Shown here piece by piece: positions 12,993 to 21,842 of a stretch of 64,000 nt of DNA. The stretch spans positions 1-64,000 of the forward strand of contig NZ_AYYK01000004.1 of assembly GCF_001436095.1 (NCBI RefSeq), written 5' to 3'. The notes under the pieces are model-generated. The model was given only the letters and a program-made list of their open reading frames with translations. It was not told the DNA's origin and searched no databases. The DNA is from Lapidilactobacillus dextrinicus DSM 20335 (GTDB lineage Bacteria > Bacillota > Bacilli > Lactobacillales > Lactobacillaceae). The position numbers and the translations under genes are program-made. How positions within the stretch are numbered: position 1 is the stretch's first letter; every line of letters begins with the position of its first letter.

Positions 12993-13934
12993 ATGACAGA
13001 CCTATCAGTGAAATTACCTGGCATCACATTGAACAATCCAGTGATGCCAGCCAGTGGGACAGCAGCTTATGGGCAAGAGCTGGCTCAACAATTAGATTTA
13101 GAGGCACTGGGAGCCTTAGTCATCAAGTCAACAACTGCTGAGACAAAAGTTGGTAATGCTTGGCCAACAACGGCGCATACAACAGGTGGTTGGTTGAACG
13201 CAGTTGGTCTCAAGAACCCCGGAATTGAAGTCGTCCTTGAAGAAAAGTTACCTTGGTTGGCTACTCATTATCCTACTTTACCGATTGTTGGCAGTGTTGC
13301 TGGTGCAACTGAAGATGAATATGTCACAGTTGCACAAAAAATGGCCAGTGCCGCCAATGTCGCATTATTAGAAATTAATATTTCTTGTCCCAACGTTGCG
13401 CATGGTGGGCTAGCTTTTGGGACAGATCCGGTTGTAGTTGAACAGCTAACTCGCCGAATTAAAGCAGCGGTGGATAAACCAATTATGATGAAATTAACAC
13501 CTAACGTCACCGATATTACGGTCATTGCTGCCGCGGCTGAACGTGGTGGGGCTGATGGCTTCACCATGATCAATACGTTGACGGGATTAAGTTTCGATTT
13601 AGCAACCCGGCAACCATTATTGGCTAATGGGACTGGTGGTTTGTCAGGTGCTGCACTTCATCCGATTGCCGTTCGAATGATTCGGCAGGTGCGGCAACAA
13701 TCGCGCTTACCAATTATTGGTGTTGGTGGCAATTTTAGTGCTGAAGATGTTTTAGAGATGTTGATTGCTGGTGCTAATGCTGTTCAAATTGGTGCAGCAA
13801 CCTATGGCCAGCCAACGGCTTGTACGGATATTATCGCTGACTTACCAGCGGTCATGGAAAAATATGGCATTGATAGCCTACAAGCATTAATTAATCAAAC
13901 CTTGGCCGATGTTGCTCCTGCTGAAAAAGCATAA
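12993..13934 (+). CDS. pyrD: dihydroorotate dehydrogenase, class 1B-type catalytic subunit
   Basis: Oxidises dihydroorotate to orotate. 313 residues, FMN-binding TIM barrel. The catalytic-loop Cys lies in NISCPNVAHGG near 129-139, and VGGNFSAEDVLEMLIAGANAVQIG near the C-terminus binds the FMN phosphate. The sequence looks like the NAD-linked 1B subtype, whose partner PyrK carries FAD and a 2Fe-2S cluster; no pyrK is in this window. Last gene of the operon, followed by a strong terminator; pyrF and pyrE are missing here. Confidence 0.9.
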   Translation: MTDLSVKLPGITLNNPVMPASGTAAYGQELAQQLDLEALGALVIKSTTAETKVGNAWPTTAHTTGGWLNAVGLKNPGIEVVLEEKLPWLATHYPTLPIVGSVAGATEDEYVTVAQKMASAANVALLEINISCPNVAHGGLAFGTDPVVVEQLTRRIKAAVDKPIMMKLTPNVTDITVIAAAAERGGADGFTMINTLTGLSFDLATRQPLLANGTGGLSGAALHPIAVRMIRQVRQQSRLPIIGVGGNFSAEDVLEMLIAGANAVQIGAATYGQPTACTDIIADLPAVMEKYGIDSLQALINQTLADVAPAEKA

Positions 13935-13940
13935 TAAAAA

Positions 13941-13979
13941 AACAACTCAGATTTTATAGAAAATTTGAGTTGTTTTTTT
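13941..13979 (+). terminator. terminator of the pyr operon
   Basis: Stem AACAACTCA/TGAGTTGTT extended by ATTTT/AAAAT, then seven T. It ends the pyr transcript before dnaX. Confidence 0.9.
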
Positions 13980-14155
13980 AATGGTATGATTAGTAATTGC
14001 TAGCGCATATTTTAAGATGACAGATTCAAAATAATCGTAGTGGATTCTGATTTTTATAGTTTGGTTGATAGCAATTATGGTTCATTTTTGTTAAAGTTAA
14101 GTGATACGAATTTTCTTAAATTAAGTTATTTTCTGCGTTGAAAAGAAGGAGTTTT

Positions 14156-15871
14156 ATGGCATATCAAGCATTGTATCGTGTTTGGCGGCCGCAGAATTTC
14201 CAACAGGTCGTTGGGCAAAAAATTGTCACTCAAACATTAAAAAATTCGATCACGACTGATCAGATTAGTCATGCCTATTTATTTGCCGGCCCCCGCGGCA
14301 CAGGTAAAACTTCTTGTGCCAAAATTTTTGCTAAGGCGATTAATTGTTTGGATAGTCAAGACGGTGAACCCTGCAACCATTGTGAAAACTGTGTCGCCAT
14401 TAACGAGAATCGATTAACAGATATTATTGAGATTGATGCGGCTTCCAATAATGGTGTCGATGAAATTCGCGATATTCGTGATAAAGTGAAATACCCACCA
14501 ACTCAAGCAAAATATAAAGTTTATATTATTGATGAAGTTCATATGCTGTCAACTGGTGCTTTCAACGCCTTGTTAAAGACTTTGGAGGAACCACCAGCTC
14601 ATGTGGTCTTCATTTTAGCAACAACAGAAATTCAAAAAGTTCCCGCAACCATTATTTCTCGGACGCAACGGTTTAATTTTAGGCGTATTTCAGCTGATGA
14701 TATTGCTGAGCAGCTAATTCATATTTTAACTGAAAAGAATATTAGCTACGACGATCAAGCAATTGCGGTTATTAGTCGAGCTGCTGATGGTGGTATGAGG
14801 GATGCGTTAAGTATTTTGGATCAAGTGTTATCATTTGGTAATGATCATGTTAGCTTAGAAAATGCACTAGAAGTTACTGGCGATGCTGATGATCAGTCAT
14901 TAGCTCATTATTTAAGTGCAATCTTTAATCAGAATGTGACCGAAGCCTTGCAGACAATTAACACCTTGTTTGCCGATGGGTGTTCTGCTAATCGCTTGAT
15001 TGAGGGAATTATTGAATTATTGCGTGACTTATTGTTGCAAAAGAATGATGCCCAATTATTAACGCAAATGTCTTACCGTCAATTAGATGCAGATCTCATT
15101 ACAGCGGCAGCTCAGATTCAAAGTGCGCAATTATATCAGATGATTGATTTAACTAATGAGATTCAATTGCAACTTAAAAATAGTGCGCATAGTGAACTGT
15201 TTTTAGAAGTGATGACGGTTAAATTGGCTAACGTAGCTAAAACCGCTGCTCCGGTTTCAGAAGGGGCGGCAGCTAATCAGGCCGAAGTTGAAAAACTGCA
15301 GACTCAAGTTGCGGAATTAAAACAACAATTGAGTAAACTTGAAAATCATGGTGTTGCGGTTTCGCCACGAACAACAATGCCAAAAGCTAGTACGCCAGTT
15401 CATAAAACTGATGTGAAAATTAATCGCCAACAAGTTTATCATGTGTTAGAAAATGCAACTAAGGAAAGTTTGACCGCTGTTCGTGATGTTTGGCCAGATT
15501 TACTGTCTAAACTAACTCCGGCTAAAAGGGCGATGATGAAAGTTTCGCAACCAGTTGCGGCTAGTGCTGATGCGATTGTCGTGGCTTTTACTTATGAGTT
15601 TACGTTAAGAACGGCAACGACGGATCAAGACTTACAAGATGCTTTAAAGCAGGAATTGAACGCCTTAATGCAAAATGAGGCCGATATTATCTTAGTGCAA
15701 AAAGATCAATGGCCTAAGATCCGCAAAGAATATATTGCTACTTTACGACAAGGAAAGACCGAAAAGCCGACGACACAGGCAACACCGCCAGCTGAACTAG
15801 CGCAACCTACTATTGTTGCTGAGGCAACGAAACTTTTTGGTGATAAAATCGTTAAGGTAGAAGCCAATTAA
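14156..15871 (+). CDS. dnaX: DNA polymerase III subunits gamma/tau
   Basis: Clamp-loader ATPase. 571 residues from ATG 14156, with AAGGAG 5 nt upstream; an in-frame TTG at 14138 is less likely. Walker A GPRGTGKTS near 45-53, four-Cys zinc site (CLDSQDGEPCNHCENC), DEVH Walker B and SRTQRF sensor. The region after ~370 is a coiled coil plus the tau-specific C-terminus. No obvious slippery heptamer for a short gamma form was noticed. Starts the dnaX-ybaB-recR block. Confidence 0.95.
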   Translation: MAYQALYRVWRPQNFQQVVGQKIVTQTLKNSITTDQISHAYLFAGPRGTGKTSCAKIFAKAINCLDSQDGEPCNHCENCVAINENRLTDIIEIDAASNNGVDEIRDIRDKVKYPPTQAKYKVYIIDEVHMLSTGAFNALLKTLEEPPAHVVFILATTEIQKVPATIISRTQRFNFRRISADDIAEQLIHILTEKNISYDDQAIAVISRAADGGMRDALSILDQVLSFGNDHVSLENALEVTGDADDQSLAHYLSAIFNQNVTEALQTINTLFADGCSANRLIEGIIELLRDLLLQKNDAQLLTQMSYRQLDADLITAAAQIQSAQLYQMIDLTNEIQLQLKNSAHSELFLEVMTVKLANVAKTAAPVSEGAAANQAEVEKLQTQVAELKQQLSKLENHGVAVSPRTTMPKASTPVHKTDVKINRQQVYHVLENATKESLTAVRDVWPDLLSKLTPAKRAMMKVSQPVAASADAIVVAFTYEFTLRTATTDQDLQDALKQELNALMQNEADIILVQKDQWPKIRKEYIATLRQGKTEKPTTQATPPAELAQPTIVAEATKLFGDKIVKVEAN

Positions 15872-15942
15872 TGTTAATGAAGCTGATTTAACCTAATTTA
15901 AATCAAATGATGAATAAGTGAAAATTGAAAGGAACGATAATA

Positions 15943-16251
15943 ATGAGAGCAAATCCAGGTAATATGGCCGGTATGATGCGTAAGATGCAAAAAATGCAAA
16001 AAGAAATGCAAAAGGAACAAGCTGAATTAGAAGCACGTGAATTCACAGCAACTTCAAGTGATGATCTTGTTCAAGTAACAATGACGGGTGATCGCCACAT
16101 CACTGATTTAACTATTGATCCAAAAGTGATCGATCCAGAAGATCCAGAAATGTTACAAGATTTAATGATTCAGGCTGTTAATCAAGTATTGAAAGATATT
16201 GACACAACCACTGAAAAAACCATGGGTAAATATACTCGTGGCTTAATGTAA
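15943..16251 (+). CDS. ybaB: YbaB/EbfC nucleoid-associated protein
   Basis: Small DNA-binding protein, 102 residues from ATG 15943 with GAAAGGA upstream. The N-terminus is a methionine/lysine/glutamine-rich helix ([16 protein letters not shown]) and the C-terminal half has the conserved [19 protein letters not shown] segment. Between dnaX and recR, its near-universal location. Function as a nucleoid protein linked to recombination is from the family. Confidence 0.93.
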   Translation: MRANPGNMAGMMRKMQKMQKEMQKEQAELEAREFTATSSDDLVQVTMTGDRHITDLTIDPKVIDPEDPEMLQDLMIQAVNQVLKDIDTTTEKTMGKYTRGLM

Positions 16252-16264
16252 AAGTGTGATTTCC

Positions 16265-16861
16265 ATGCAATATCCAGAAGCAATTGCTAAATTAATCGAA
16301 AGTTACATGAAATTACCAGGAATTGGTAGTAAAACAGCGACCCGCTTAGCATTCTTTACGATTGATATGGATGAAGAAGACGTTAAAGAATTTGCGGAGA
16401 GCTTATTAGCTGCTAAGCGCGATCTTCACTATTGCTCGATTTGCGGTAATATTACAGATGAAGATCCGTGTGAGATTTGTCGTGATGCTAATCGTGACCA
16501 ATCTAAAATTTTGGTTGTTGAACAGCCTAAAGATATTATGGCGTTAGAAAAAATGAACGACTATCAGGGCCTTTATCACGTTTTACATGGTGTGTTATCA
16601 CCAATGGACGGTAAAGGGCCAGAGGATTTAAACATTGCACCACTAATTAAACGTCTGCAAAAATCAGAGGTTAACGAGGTAATCATTGCCACAAATGCTT
16701 CACCAGAAGGTGAGTCAACGGCAATGTATTTAGCGCGTTTAATTAAACCAGCAGGTATTAAAGTGACTCGCTTAGCACATGGTCTCTCTGTTGGTTCTGA
16801 TATTGAATATGCAGATGAAATGACCTTACAACGCGCGGTTGAAGGTCGTCAAGAAATGTAA
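16265..16861 (+). CDS. recR: recombination mediator RecR
   Basis: Acts with RecF and RecO in loading RecA at gaps. 198 residues from ATG 16265; a GTG three codons earlier (16256) is possible, but the [21 protein letters not shown] start matches the family. Helix-hairpin-helix [12 protein letters not shown] near 19, zinc finger [16 protein letters not shown] near 57-72, Toprim domain beginning [10 protein letters not shown]. Ribosome binding site is weak; translation is probably coupled to ybaB, 14 bp upstream. Confidence 0.94.
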   Translation: MQYPEAIAKLIESYMKLPGIGSKTATRLAFFTIDMDEEDVKEFAESLLAAKRDLHYCSICGNITDEDPCEICRDANRDQSKILVVEQPKDIMALEKMNDYQGLYHVLHGVLSPMDGKGPEDLNIAPLIKRLQKSEVNEVIIATNASPEGESTAMYLARLIKPAGIKVTRLAHGLSVGSDIEYADEMTLQRAVEGRQEM

Positions 16862-16946
16862 TATGTGTCCAAGGTCTAACTGATAAATCTGAGAATGCGA
16901 TTTAGTCAGGAATTGATGGCCTTGTTGGTACGCTGGGGGATAAAGA

Positions 16947-17573
16947 ATGTCTGGTATTTTTATTTCATTTGAAGGGCCTGATGGCGCTGGTAAGACCACC
17001 GTCATTGAGGCTTTACTTAAAAAAATCGCCACGATTACCAACAAAGAAGTACTGGTAACGCGTGAACCTGGCGGTAGTGAAATTGCCGAAGAGATTCGCC
17101 AATTAATTCTTGATCCTAAACATACAGAAATGGATGATTGGACGGAAGCTTTGCTTTATGCAGCCTCACGACGCCAACATTTAATCGAAGTGATTCAACC
17201 TGCTTTAGCAGCTGATCAGATTGTGCTCTGTGATCGTTATGTAGACAGCTCAATTGCTTATCAAGGTAATGGTCGTCAATTAGGGATGGAAAAGGTTAAG
17301 CAATTAAACGACTTTGCTATTCAAGGTCAGTTACCACAGTTAACGTTGTATCTTGATGTACCTGTTGAAATCGGCTTACAACGCGTTAAAAAACTGGGAG
17401 CAGGGTTTGATCGTTTAGAGGGCCAAGAATTAGCTTTTCATCAAAGAGTACGTGAGGCTTATTTGAAGTTAGTCGAAGAAAACGAAGATCGTATTGCGTT
17501 GGTTGATGCGACTCAACCAATTGATGACGTCGTGGCTAAGTGTTTCGCAAAAATTCAACAACTGGTAAAATAA
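16947..17573 (+). CDS. tmk: thymidylate kinase
   Basis: Phosphorylates dTMP to dTDP. 208 residues. P-loop GPDGAGKTT at 10-18, DRY motif (CDRYVDSSIAYQG) near 93, and a LID region rich in Arg/Lys. The 85-bp gap from recR lacks the small yaaL-type gene that often lies here in Bacilli. Upstream ribosome binding site GGGGGATAAAG. Confidence 0.94.
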   Translation: MSGIFISFEGPDGAGKTTVIEALLKKIATITNKEVLVTREPGGSEIAEEIRQLILDPKHTEMDDWTEALLYAASRRQHLIEVIQPALAADQIVLCDRYVDSSIAYQGNGRQLGMEKVKQLNDFAIQGQLPQLTLYLDVPVEIGLQRVKKLGAGFDRLEGQELAFHQRVREAYLKLVEENEDRIALVDATQPIDDVVAKCFAKIQQLVK

Positions 17574-17591
17574 AGGCAGGAGGTACTAATT

Positions 17592-17921
17592 ATGAAATTA
17601 ATTCTCGCAATCGTTCAAGATAAAGATGCTAATATTTTAAGTAACGAATTTATTGATGCCAATATTAGAGCAACGAAATTATCAACGACTGGTGGTTTTT
17701 TAAAGTCAGGAAATACGACTTTCATTATTGGTATTGAAGATGATCGCGTTGAGGAAGTGATGTCGATCATTAAACAAACGTCCCATGCTCGGCAACAGTT
17801 TATTACACCACCAGCTAACCTTGATCCAATGGGTGATAGTACCATGCCTTATCCGATTGAAGTTCAAGTTGGCGGCGCCACTGTTTTTGTCATGCCCGTT
17901 GATGAGTTCCATCATTTCTAA
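17592..17921 (+). CDS. darA: cyclic-di-AMP receptor DarA (PII-like)
   Basis: 109 residues, PII-like fold that binds c-di-AMP in the characterised homologues (DarA/PstA, formerly YaaQ). The N-terminus MKLILAIVQDKDANILSNEF and the TKLSTTGGFLKSGNTTFIIG segment are the family hallmarks; the T-loop carries SHARQQ. AGGAGG precedes the start. Conserved tmk-darA-holB order. Downstream effector unknown. Confidence 0.93.
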   Translation: MKLILAIVQDKDANILSNEFIDANIRATKLSTTGGFLKSGNTTFIIGIEDDRVEEVMSIIKQTSHARQQFITPPANLDPMGDSTMPYPIEVQVGGATVFVMPVDEFHHF

Positions 17922-17935
17922 GGCCGGCTGAAAAT

Positions 17936-18913
17936 TTGAAAGCAAGCTTAGAAACCTTAGAACAACATTTTGCCACAGTAATTGCAGCTAATGAATTAAG
18001 TCATGCCTACTTATTCGTTGGTGCTACAAACTCGGGAAAAATGACGTTGGCTCAATGGATAGCCCAACGTCTATTTTGTACAAATGTCAAAGATGGCCAG
18101 CCTTGTGGTGAGTGTGCTGAATGCCGCCGAATTGAAGAAGGCAATAATCCTGATTACTTAGTGATTCAACGAGCAACACGAACAATCGGGGTTGATGAAA
18201 TTCGCGGTTTAAAACAAGAACTCTCTAAGAGCGGTCTTGAAGGCCGTCAACGTGTCTTTGTGATTCAAGATGCTGATAAAATGACGCCGGCGGCAGCTAA
18301 TTCTTTGTTGAAATTCTTAGAAGAACCAGCGAGTCAAGTCGTGATTATCTTAACGACTACGCGGTTGGCCAGAATTTTACCGACAATTCAATCACGCCTA
18401 CAAATTGTTACGCTACAATCACCAACCTTGGCTACTCGCGAACAGGCGATTCAGCAATTGGGTGTCGATTCAACTTTCAGTCACGTCTTAAGTACCACCC
18501 AATTTTCACTTGAAGATATTCAAGGCTGGTTAGAACAAGTTGATGCAGTGCAGCTCCAACAAACGTTTTGGCGCTGGTTAACGCAAATTTTAGCGCGTAA
18601 AGATTCGGCTTTTACATTGGTCCAGACGCAAATTTTGTCGACTTTTAAAGAACAGAAACTACAACAGTTGCTACCAGACCTATTGTTGGCGGCGCTTAGT
18701 GATTTATTTACTGTAAAATTTGCACTTAATCGACCTTTGAATTGGACTAACCAACAAGAAAATTTACAGCAGTTTGCTAATCAATTCTCTACCCAACAGG
18801 TGACTGCTTTATTAGAGATTGTTTTAGGACTGCGAAGTATGCAAGAGGCTAATGTCAGCTTTCAAAATGTGCTTGAATATACGACGTTACGTCTATTAGT
18901 TGTTTTAGCCTAA
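17936..18913 (+). CDS. holB: DNA polymerase III subunit delta prime
   Basis: Clamp-loader subunit. 325 residues from TTG 17936 with AAGG upstream. P-loop-like GATNSGKMTLA near 30, four-Cys zinc module (CTNVKDGQPCGECAEC) and SRL motif in TIQSRLQ. Starts 14 bp after darA, so co-transcribed. Confidence 0.92.
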   Translation: MKASLETLEQHFATVIAANELSHAYLFVGATNSGKMTLAQWIAQRLFCTNVKDGQPCGECAECRRIEEGNNPDYLVIQRATRTIGVDEIRGLKQELSKSGLEGRQRVFVIQDADKMTPAAANSLLKFLEEPASQVVIILTTTRLARILPTIQSRLQIVTLQSPTLATREQAIQQLGVDSTFSHVLSTTQFSLEDIQGWLEQVDAVQLQQTFWRWLTQILARKDSAFTLVQTQILSTFKEQKLQQLLPDLLLAALSDLFTVKFALNRPLNWTNQQENLQQFANQFSTQQVTALLEIVLGLRSMQEANVSFQNVLEYTTLRLLVVLA

Positions 18914-19003
18914 TAGACTGGCGAGTGTTCAAGCGATGATTTGTGTTACAAACTAAAAATAATTTGTCGATTTTTAGATTCATTTTAAAGAGGTAAATTG
19001 CGC

Positions 19004-19354
19004 ATGAATCAAGATCCGTTTACAGATTTTCAACGCTTAGCGACGGAAGCAGACAGCCTAGCGCGCGATTTAAATGCTTTTCGGCAAGAATTAAATCGCG
19101 TACTAGAACAAAACGCAGAGCTAATGATTGAAAATAAACATTTAAGAGGTCGCTTGGATCAACTTTCTGGTCAAAATAAGCAAATTGATAAGCCAGAAAT
19201 GTTGCCATCGCGCCGTAATCTAGAAAAGTTATACGATTCTGGTTTTCACATCTGTAATGAAATGTATGGTGCGCGCCGTGAAAATAATGAACCTTGTGCC
19301 TTTTGCACGAGTATTATTTATGGCAACGGTGATCGCACGAGTTCACGAGTATAA
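19004..19354 (+). CDS. yabA: replication initiation control protein YabA
   Basis: Negative regulator of initiation that binds DnaA and DnaN in B. subtilis. 116 residues from ATG 19004, with AAAGAGG upstream; a TTG at 18998 is too close to it. N-terminal ~60 residues are a coiled coil for tetramerisation. The C-terminal zinc site is complete: H and C in FHICNEMYG, then CAFC. Confidence 0.92.
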   Translation: MNQDPFTDFQRLATEADSLARDLNAFRQELNRVLEQNAELMIENKHLRGRLDQLSGQNKQIDKPEMLPSRRNLEKLYDSGFHICNEMYGARRENNEPCAFCTSIIYGNGDRTSSRV

Positions 19355-19369
19355 AAGGGGGCCTGTTCG

Positions 19370-20242
19370 TTGCAAATTCAAAAGAGTTTTGCAGCTGCTG
19401 ATCAAGGCACTCTTTTTTTGGTGCCAACGCCGATTGGTAATCTTGATGATATGACAATGCGGTCAATTAAAACTTTACAAGAAGTGGATTTAATTGCTGC
19501 TGAAGATACCCGTAATACGGGTAAGTTATTGGCTTATTTTAAAATTGAAACACCACAAATAAGTTTTCATGAGCACAACACACAACAACGGATTCCTGAA
19601 CTGTTGGCTAAGTTAACAGCTGGGGTCTCCATTGCCCAAGTATCTGATGCGGGGATGCCATCAATTTCTGATCCTGGTAAGGAGTTAGTTAAAGCAGCAA
19701 TAGCGGCAGACATTGCGGTTGTCCCATTACCAGGTGCTAATGCTGGATTAACGGCACTTATTGCTTCAGGAATTGAACCACAACCATTTTATTTTTATGG
19801 TTTTTTGCCACGGAAAAATAAAGAATTACAAGTTGCCTTGCAGCAATTGGCACAACGACCAGAAACAGTGATTCTCTATGAATCACCACATCATTTACAG
19901 CGAACACTAGCTGATTTAGCATCTGTTTTTGGTAACGATCGGCCAATTTGTTTAGGACGAGAATTAACTAAACTTCACGAATCATTTGAGCGGGGAACAA
20001 TTGGGGAATTAATCGCTTGGTATAGTGAACATGATCCTCGTGGTGAATACGTGATTGTTATCAGTGGCCATGTTGCTGAGCCAACGGAACTGGCCGAATT
20101 AAGTGATCAAGCCATTATTGATAAAGTGACGGCTTTAATTGAACAAGGCAAAAAGCCTAATGCCGCGATTAAAATAGTGGCGCAAGAGTTACAACGATCA
20201 CGTCAAGATATCTATGCAATTTATCATCAATTATCAAAATGA
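19370..20242 (+). CDS. rsmI: 16S rRNA (cytidine1402-2'-O)-methyltransferase RsmI
   Basis: 290 residues from TTG 19370, preceded by an AAAAGGGGG ribosome binding site. Tetrapyrrole-methylase fold with LVPTPIGNLDDMTMRS at the N-terminus, AAEDTRNTGKLL, and the ISDPG and PGANA motifs. Follows yabA by 15 bp, the conserved yabA-rsmI pair. Confidence 0.94.
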   Translation: MQIQKSFAAADQGTLFLVPTPIGNLDDMTMRSIKTLQEVDLIAAEDTRNTGKLLAYFKIETPQISFHEHNTQQRIPELLAKLTAGVSIAQVSDAGMPSISDPGKELVKAAIAADIAVVPLPGANAGLTALIASGIEPQPFYFYGFLPRKNKELQVALQQLAQRPETVILYESPHHLQRTLADLASVFGNDRPICLGRELTKLHESFERGTIGELIAWYSEHDPRGEYVIVISGHVAEPTELAELSDQAIIDKVTALIEQGKKPNAAIKIVAQELQRSRQDIYAIYHQLSK

Positions 20243-20280
20243 TTTGATTTAATTTTTAAATTAATAAAGGAGTATCAAAC

Positions 20281-21015
20281 ATGTCGGTTCAAGATTATTC
20301 AGAAACATTCACCGTGCCCTTTTACGAATGTGATGCCGCCGGAACTTTGCATTTATCAGCATTAATGAACCATTTGGTGCTTTGTTCAGAACAACAATTA
20401 ACGTCGTTAGACGTTGGTCCCAAATTTATGTTGAGTTTAGGAATGGGTTGGGTTACCACCCAATATCAGATTGAAATTACCCGTTTACCACAACTTCACG
20501 AACAAGTTCGCGTCGTCACTCGCGCCACACAGTACAACAAGTTTTTCTGTTATCGTGATTTTTGGTTGTATGACGATCAAGATAACGAACTTGCTTTTGT
20601 GCGTAGTGTCTGGGTAGTAATCAGTTTTGCCACGCGTAAAATGGTTCATTTGCCTGAAGTATTAACAGCTAAAATTGCTTCGGAATTCAAACCTGAAGTT
20701 GTGCGTTTCCCAAGAATCCCTAAGGTGGACTGGACAAAAGCTGATAATTTAAATAAAGTCTTCCGAGTTCGTTACTTCGATATTGATACGAATCATCATG
20801 TTAATAATGCTCATTATTTTGATTGGATGCTGGACAGTTTGCCATTAGCGTTTTTGAAGTCGCATACGGTTAAATCAATGTCGATTAAATATGACAATGA
20901 AGTAACTTACGGCGATGAAATCGTTAGTCGGGCGCAACTAAATGAGTTAACTAGTCATCATCAAATACGTAATGGTGAACAATTAGCTGCTGAAGCAACC
21001 ATTACTTGGCAATAA
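20281..21015 (+). CDS. acyl-ACP thioesterase
   Basis: 244 residues, double hot-dog fold. YECDAAGTLHLSALMNHL near 16 and the second-domain sequence DIDTNHHVNNAHYFDW near 163, holding the catalytic Asn/His pair, match the bacterial FatA/FatB-like family, which releases fatty acids from ACP. Strong AAAGGAG ribosome binding site. Commonly follows rsmI in lactobacilli. Confidence 0.9.
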   Translation: MSVQDYSETFTVPFYECDAAGTLHLSALMNHLVLCSEQQLTSLDVGPKFMLSLGMGWVTTQYQIEITRLPQLHEQVRVVTRATQYNKFFCYRDFWLYDDQDNELAFVRSVWVVISFATRKMVHLPEVLTAKIASEFKPEVVRFPRIPKVDWTKADNLNKVFRVRYFDIDTNHHVNNAHYFDWMLDSLPLAFLKSHTVKSMSIKYDNEVTYGDEIVSRAQLNELTSHHQIRNGEQLAAEATITWQ

Positions 21016-21074
21016 TTCATTAATAAGACAGATTACTTGTGGTCTGATGTCAAAAGTAATATCATCATTAATAT

Positions 21075-21190
21075 TCGGAGTAGGCGACTAAGCGTTAAGT
21101 GCTGATGGAACGGAATGTGAACGTCAGACAAAGGGATTTCCCGCGATTTAGTTGCCGCATTCGCCGCAATAGCAATATCGTGGCGCTCCA
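21075..21190 (+). promoter_or_regulatory. THF (folT) riboswitch
   Basis: Signature core AGCGTTAAGTG (21091-21101), P2 GGCGACTAA/TTAGTTGCC, P3 CTGA/TCAG, and the pseudoknot GAATG (21113-21117) with CATTC (21158-21162). The 5' GGAG (21077-21080) and 3' CTCC (21187-21190) are the expected P1 ends, but ~19 nt able to form a hairpin (CGCC/GGCG) interrupt the 3' strand. CTCC can also pair with the folT Shine-Dalgarno GGAG 6 nt later. Confidence 0.85.
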
Positions 21191-21208
21191 AAAAAAGGAG
21201 TGGTCGAA

Positions 21209-21742
21209 ATGAATAGTATTACAAAACGCCAGTCGTCATTAACGCGGTTGGTTTTTCTGGCAATTCTCATTGCTGTTCGCTTAGTGGTGGGACGTTTTTC
21301 TTTTGGTACGAGTTATTTACAACTTAGTGCAACGTTTTTAATCAGTGCCTTAATTGGTTACTGGTATGGTCCCTTATATGCAGGAATTGCTGGTGGGATT
21401 AGCGATATTTTAAGTGCCTCGCTATTTCCTAATGGTCCATTTAACCCAGCCTTTACAATCGTGGCGATTCTTAGCGGTGTGTTGTATGGTTGGTTATTAG
21501 ATCATCGGACCATGCCAACGATTAAGAAATGGCGGGTTTTAGCGATTTCATTAATCGTTAATTTAGGGATCAACCTAGTTTTAAATACGTGGTTACTTTA
21601 TTGGATGTATAAAACACCATTTTGGCCATTGTTCATGACGCGGTTGCCTAAAGAGCTGATTATGATTCCTATTTATTATTTAGGTATTTACTATATTCTT
21701 CAAGTTAGCGAACGACTACATTTAACAGAGCGTTTAACTTAA
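21209..21742 (+). CDS. folT: folate ECF transporter S component
   Basis: 177 residues from ATG 21209, with AAAGGAG 8 nt upstream. Substrate-binding membrane subunit of an energy-coupling factor transporter, about six transmembrane helices; conserved FSFGTSYLQLSATFLISALIGYWYGP region and an N-terminal ILIAVRLVVGRF. The THF riboswitch directly upstream supports folate as substrate. The shared EcfA, EcfA' and EcfT subunits must be encoded elsewhere. Confidence 0.92.
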   Translation: MNSITKRQSSLTRLVFLAILIAVRLVVGRFSFGTSYLQLSATFLISALIGYWYGPLYAGIAGGISDILSASLFPNGPFNPAFTIVAILSGVLYGWLLDHRTMPTIKKWRVLAISLIVNLGINLVLNTWLLYWMYKTPFWPLFMTRLPKELIMIPIYYLGIYYILQVSERLHLTERLT

Positions 21743-21766
21743 GTTACTTAATAATTCTAGCAATTA

Positions 21767-21800
21767 ATCGTGTACGTTTTTCAAAGGTACGCGATTTTTT
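21767..21800 (+). terminator. terminator after folT
   Basis: Nine-pair stem ATCGTGTAC/GTACGCGAT (one G-U pair) and six T. Confidence 0.85.
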
Positions 21801-21842
21801 ATTTTGTGGTAGAATGTTTTTATTATCTAATAGAAAGAGGCG

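Noticed and set aside
14138-14155. TTG start for dnaX six codons upstream
   Set aside because: It precedes the AAGGAG ribosome binding site that positions ATG 14156.
21100-21113. GCTGATGGAACGG resembling the repeat junction
   Set aside because: Explained by P3 of the THF riboswitch.
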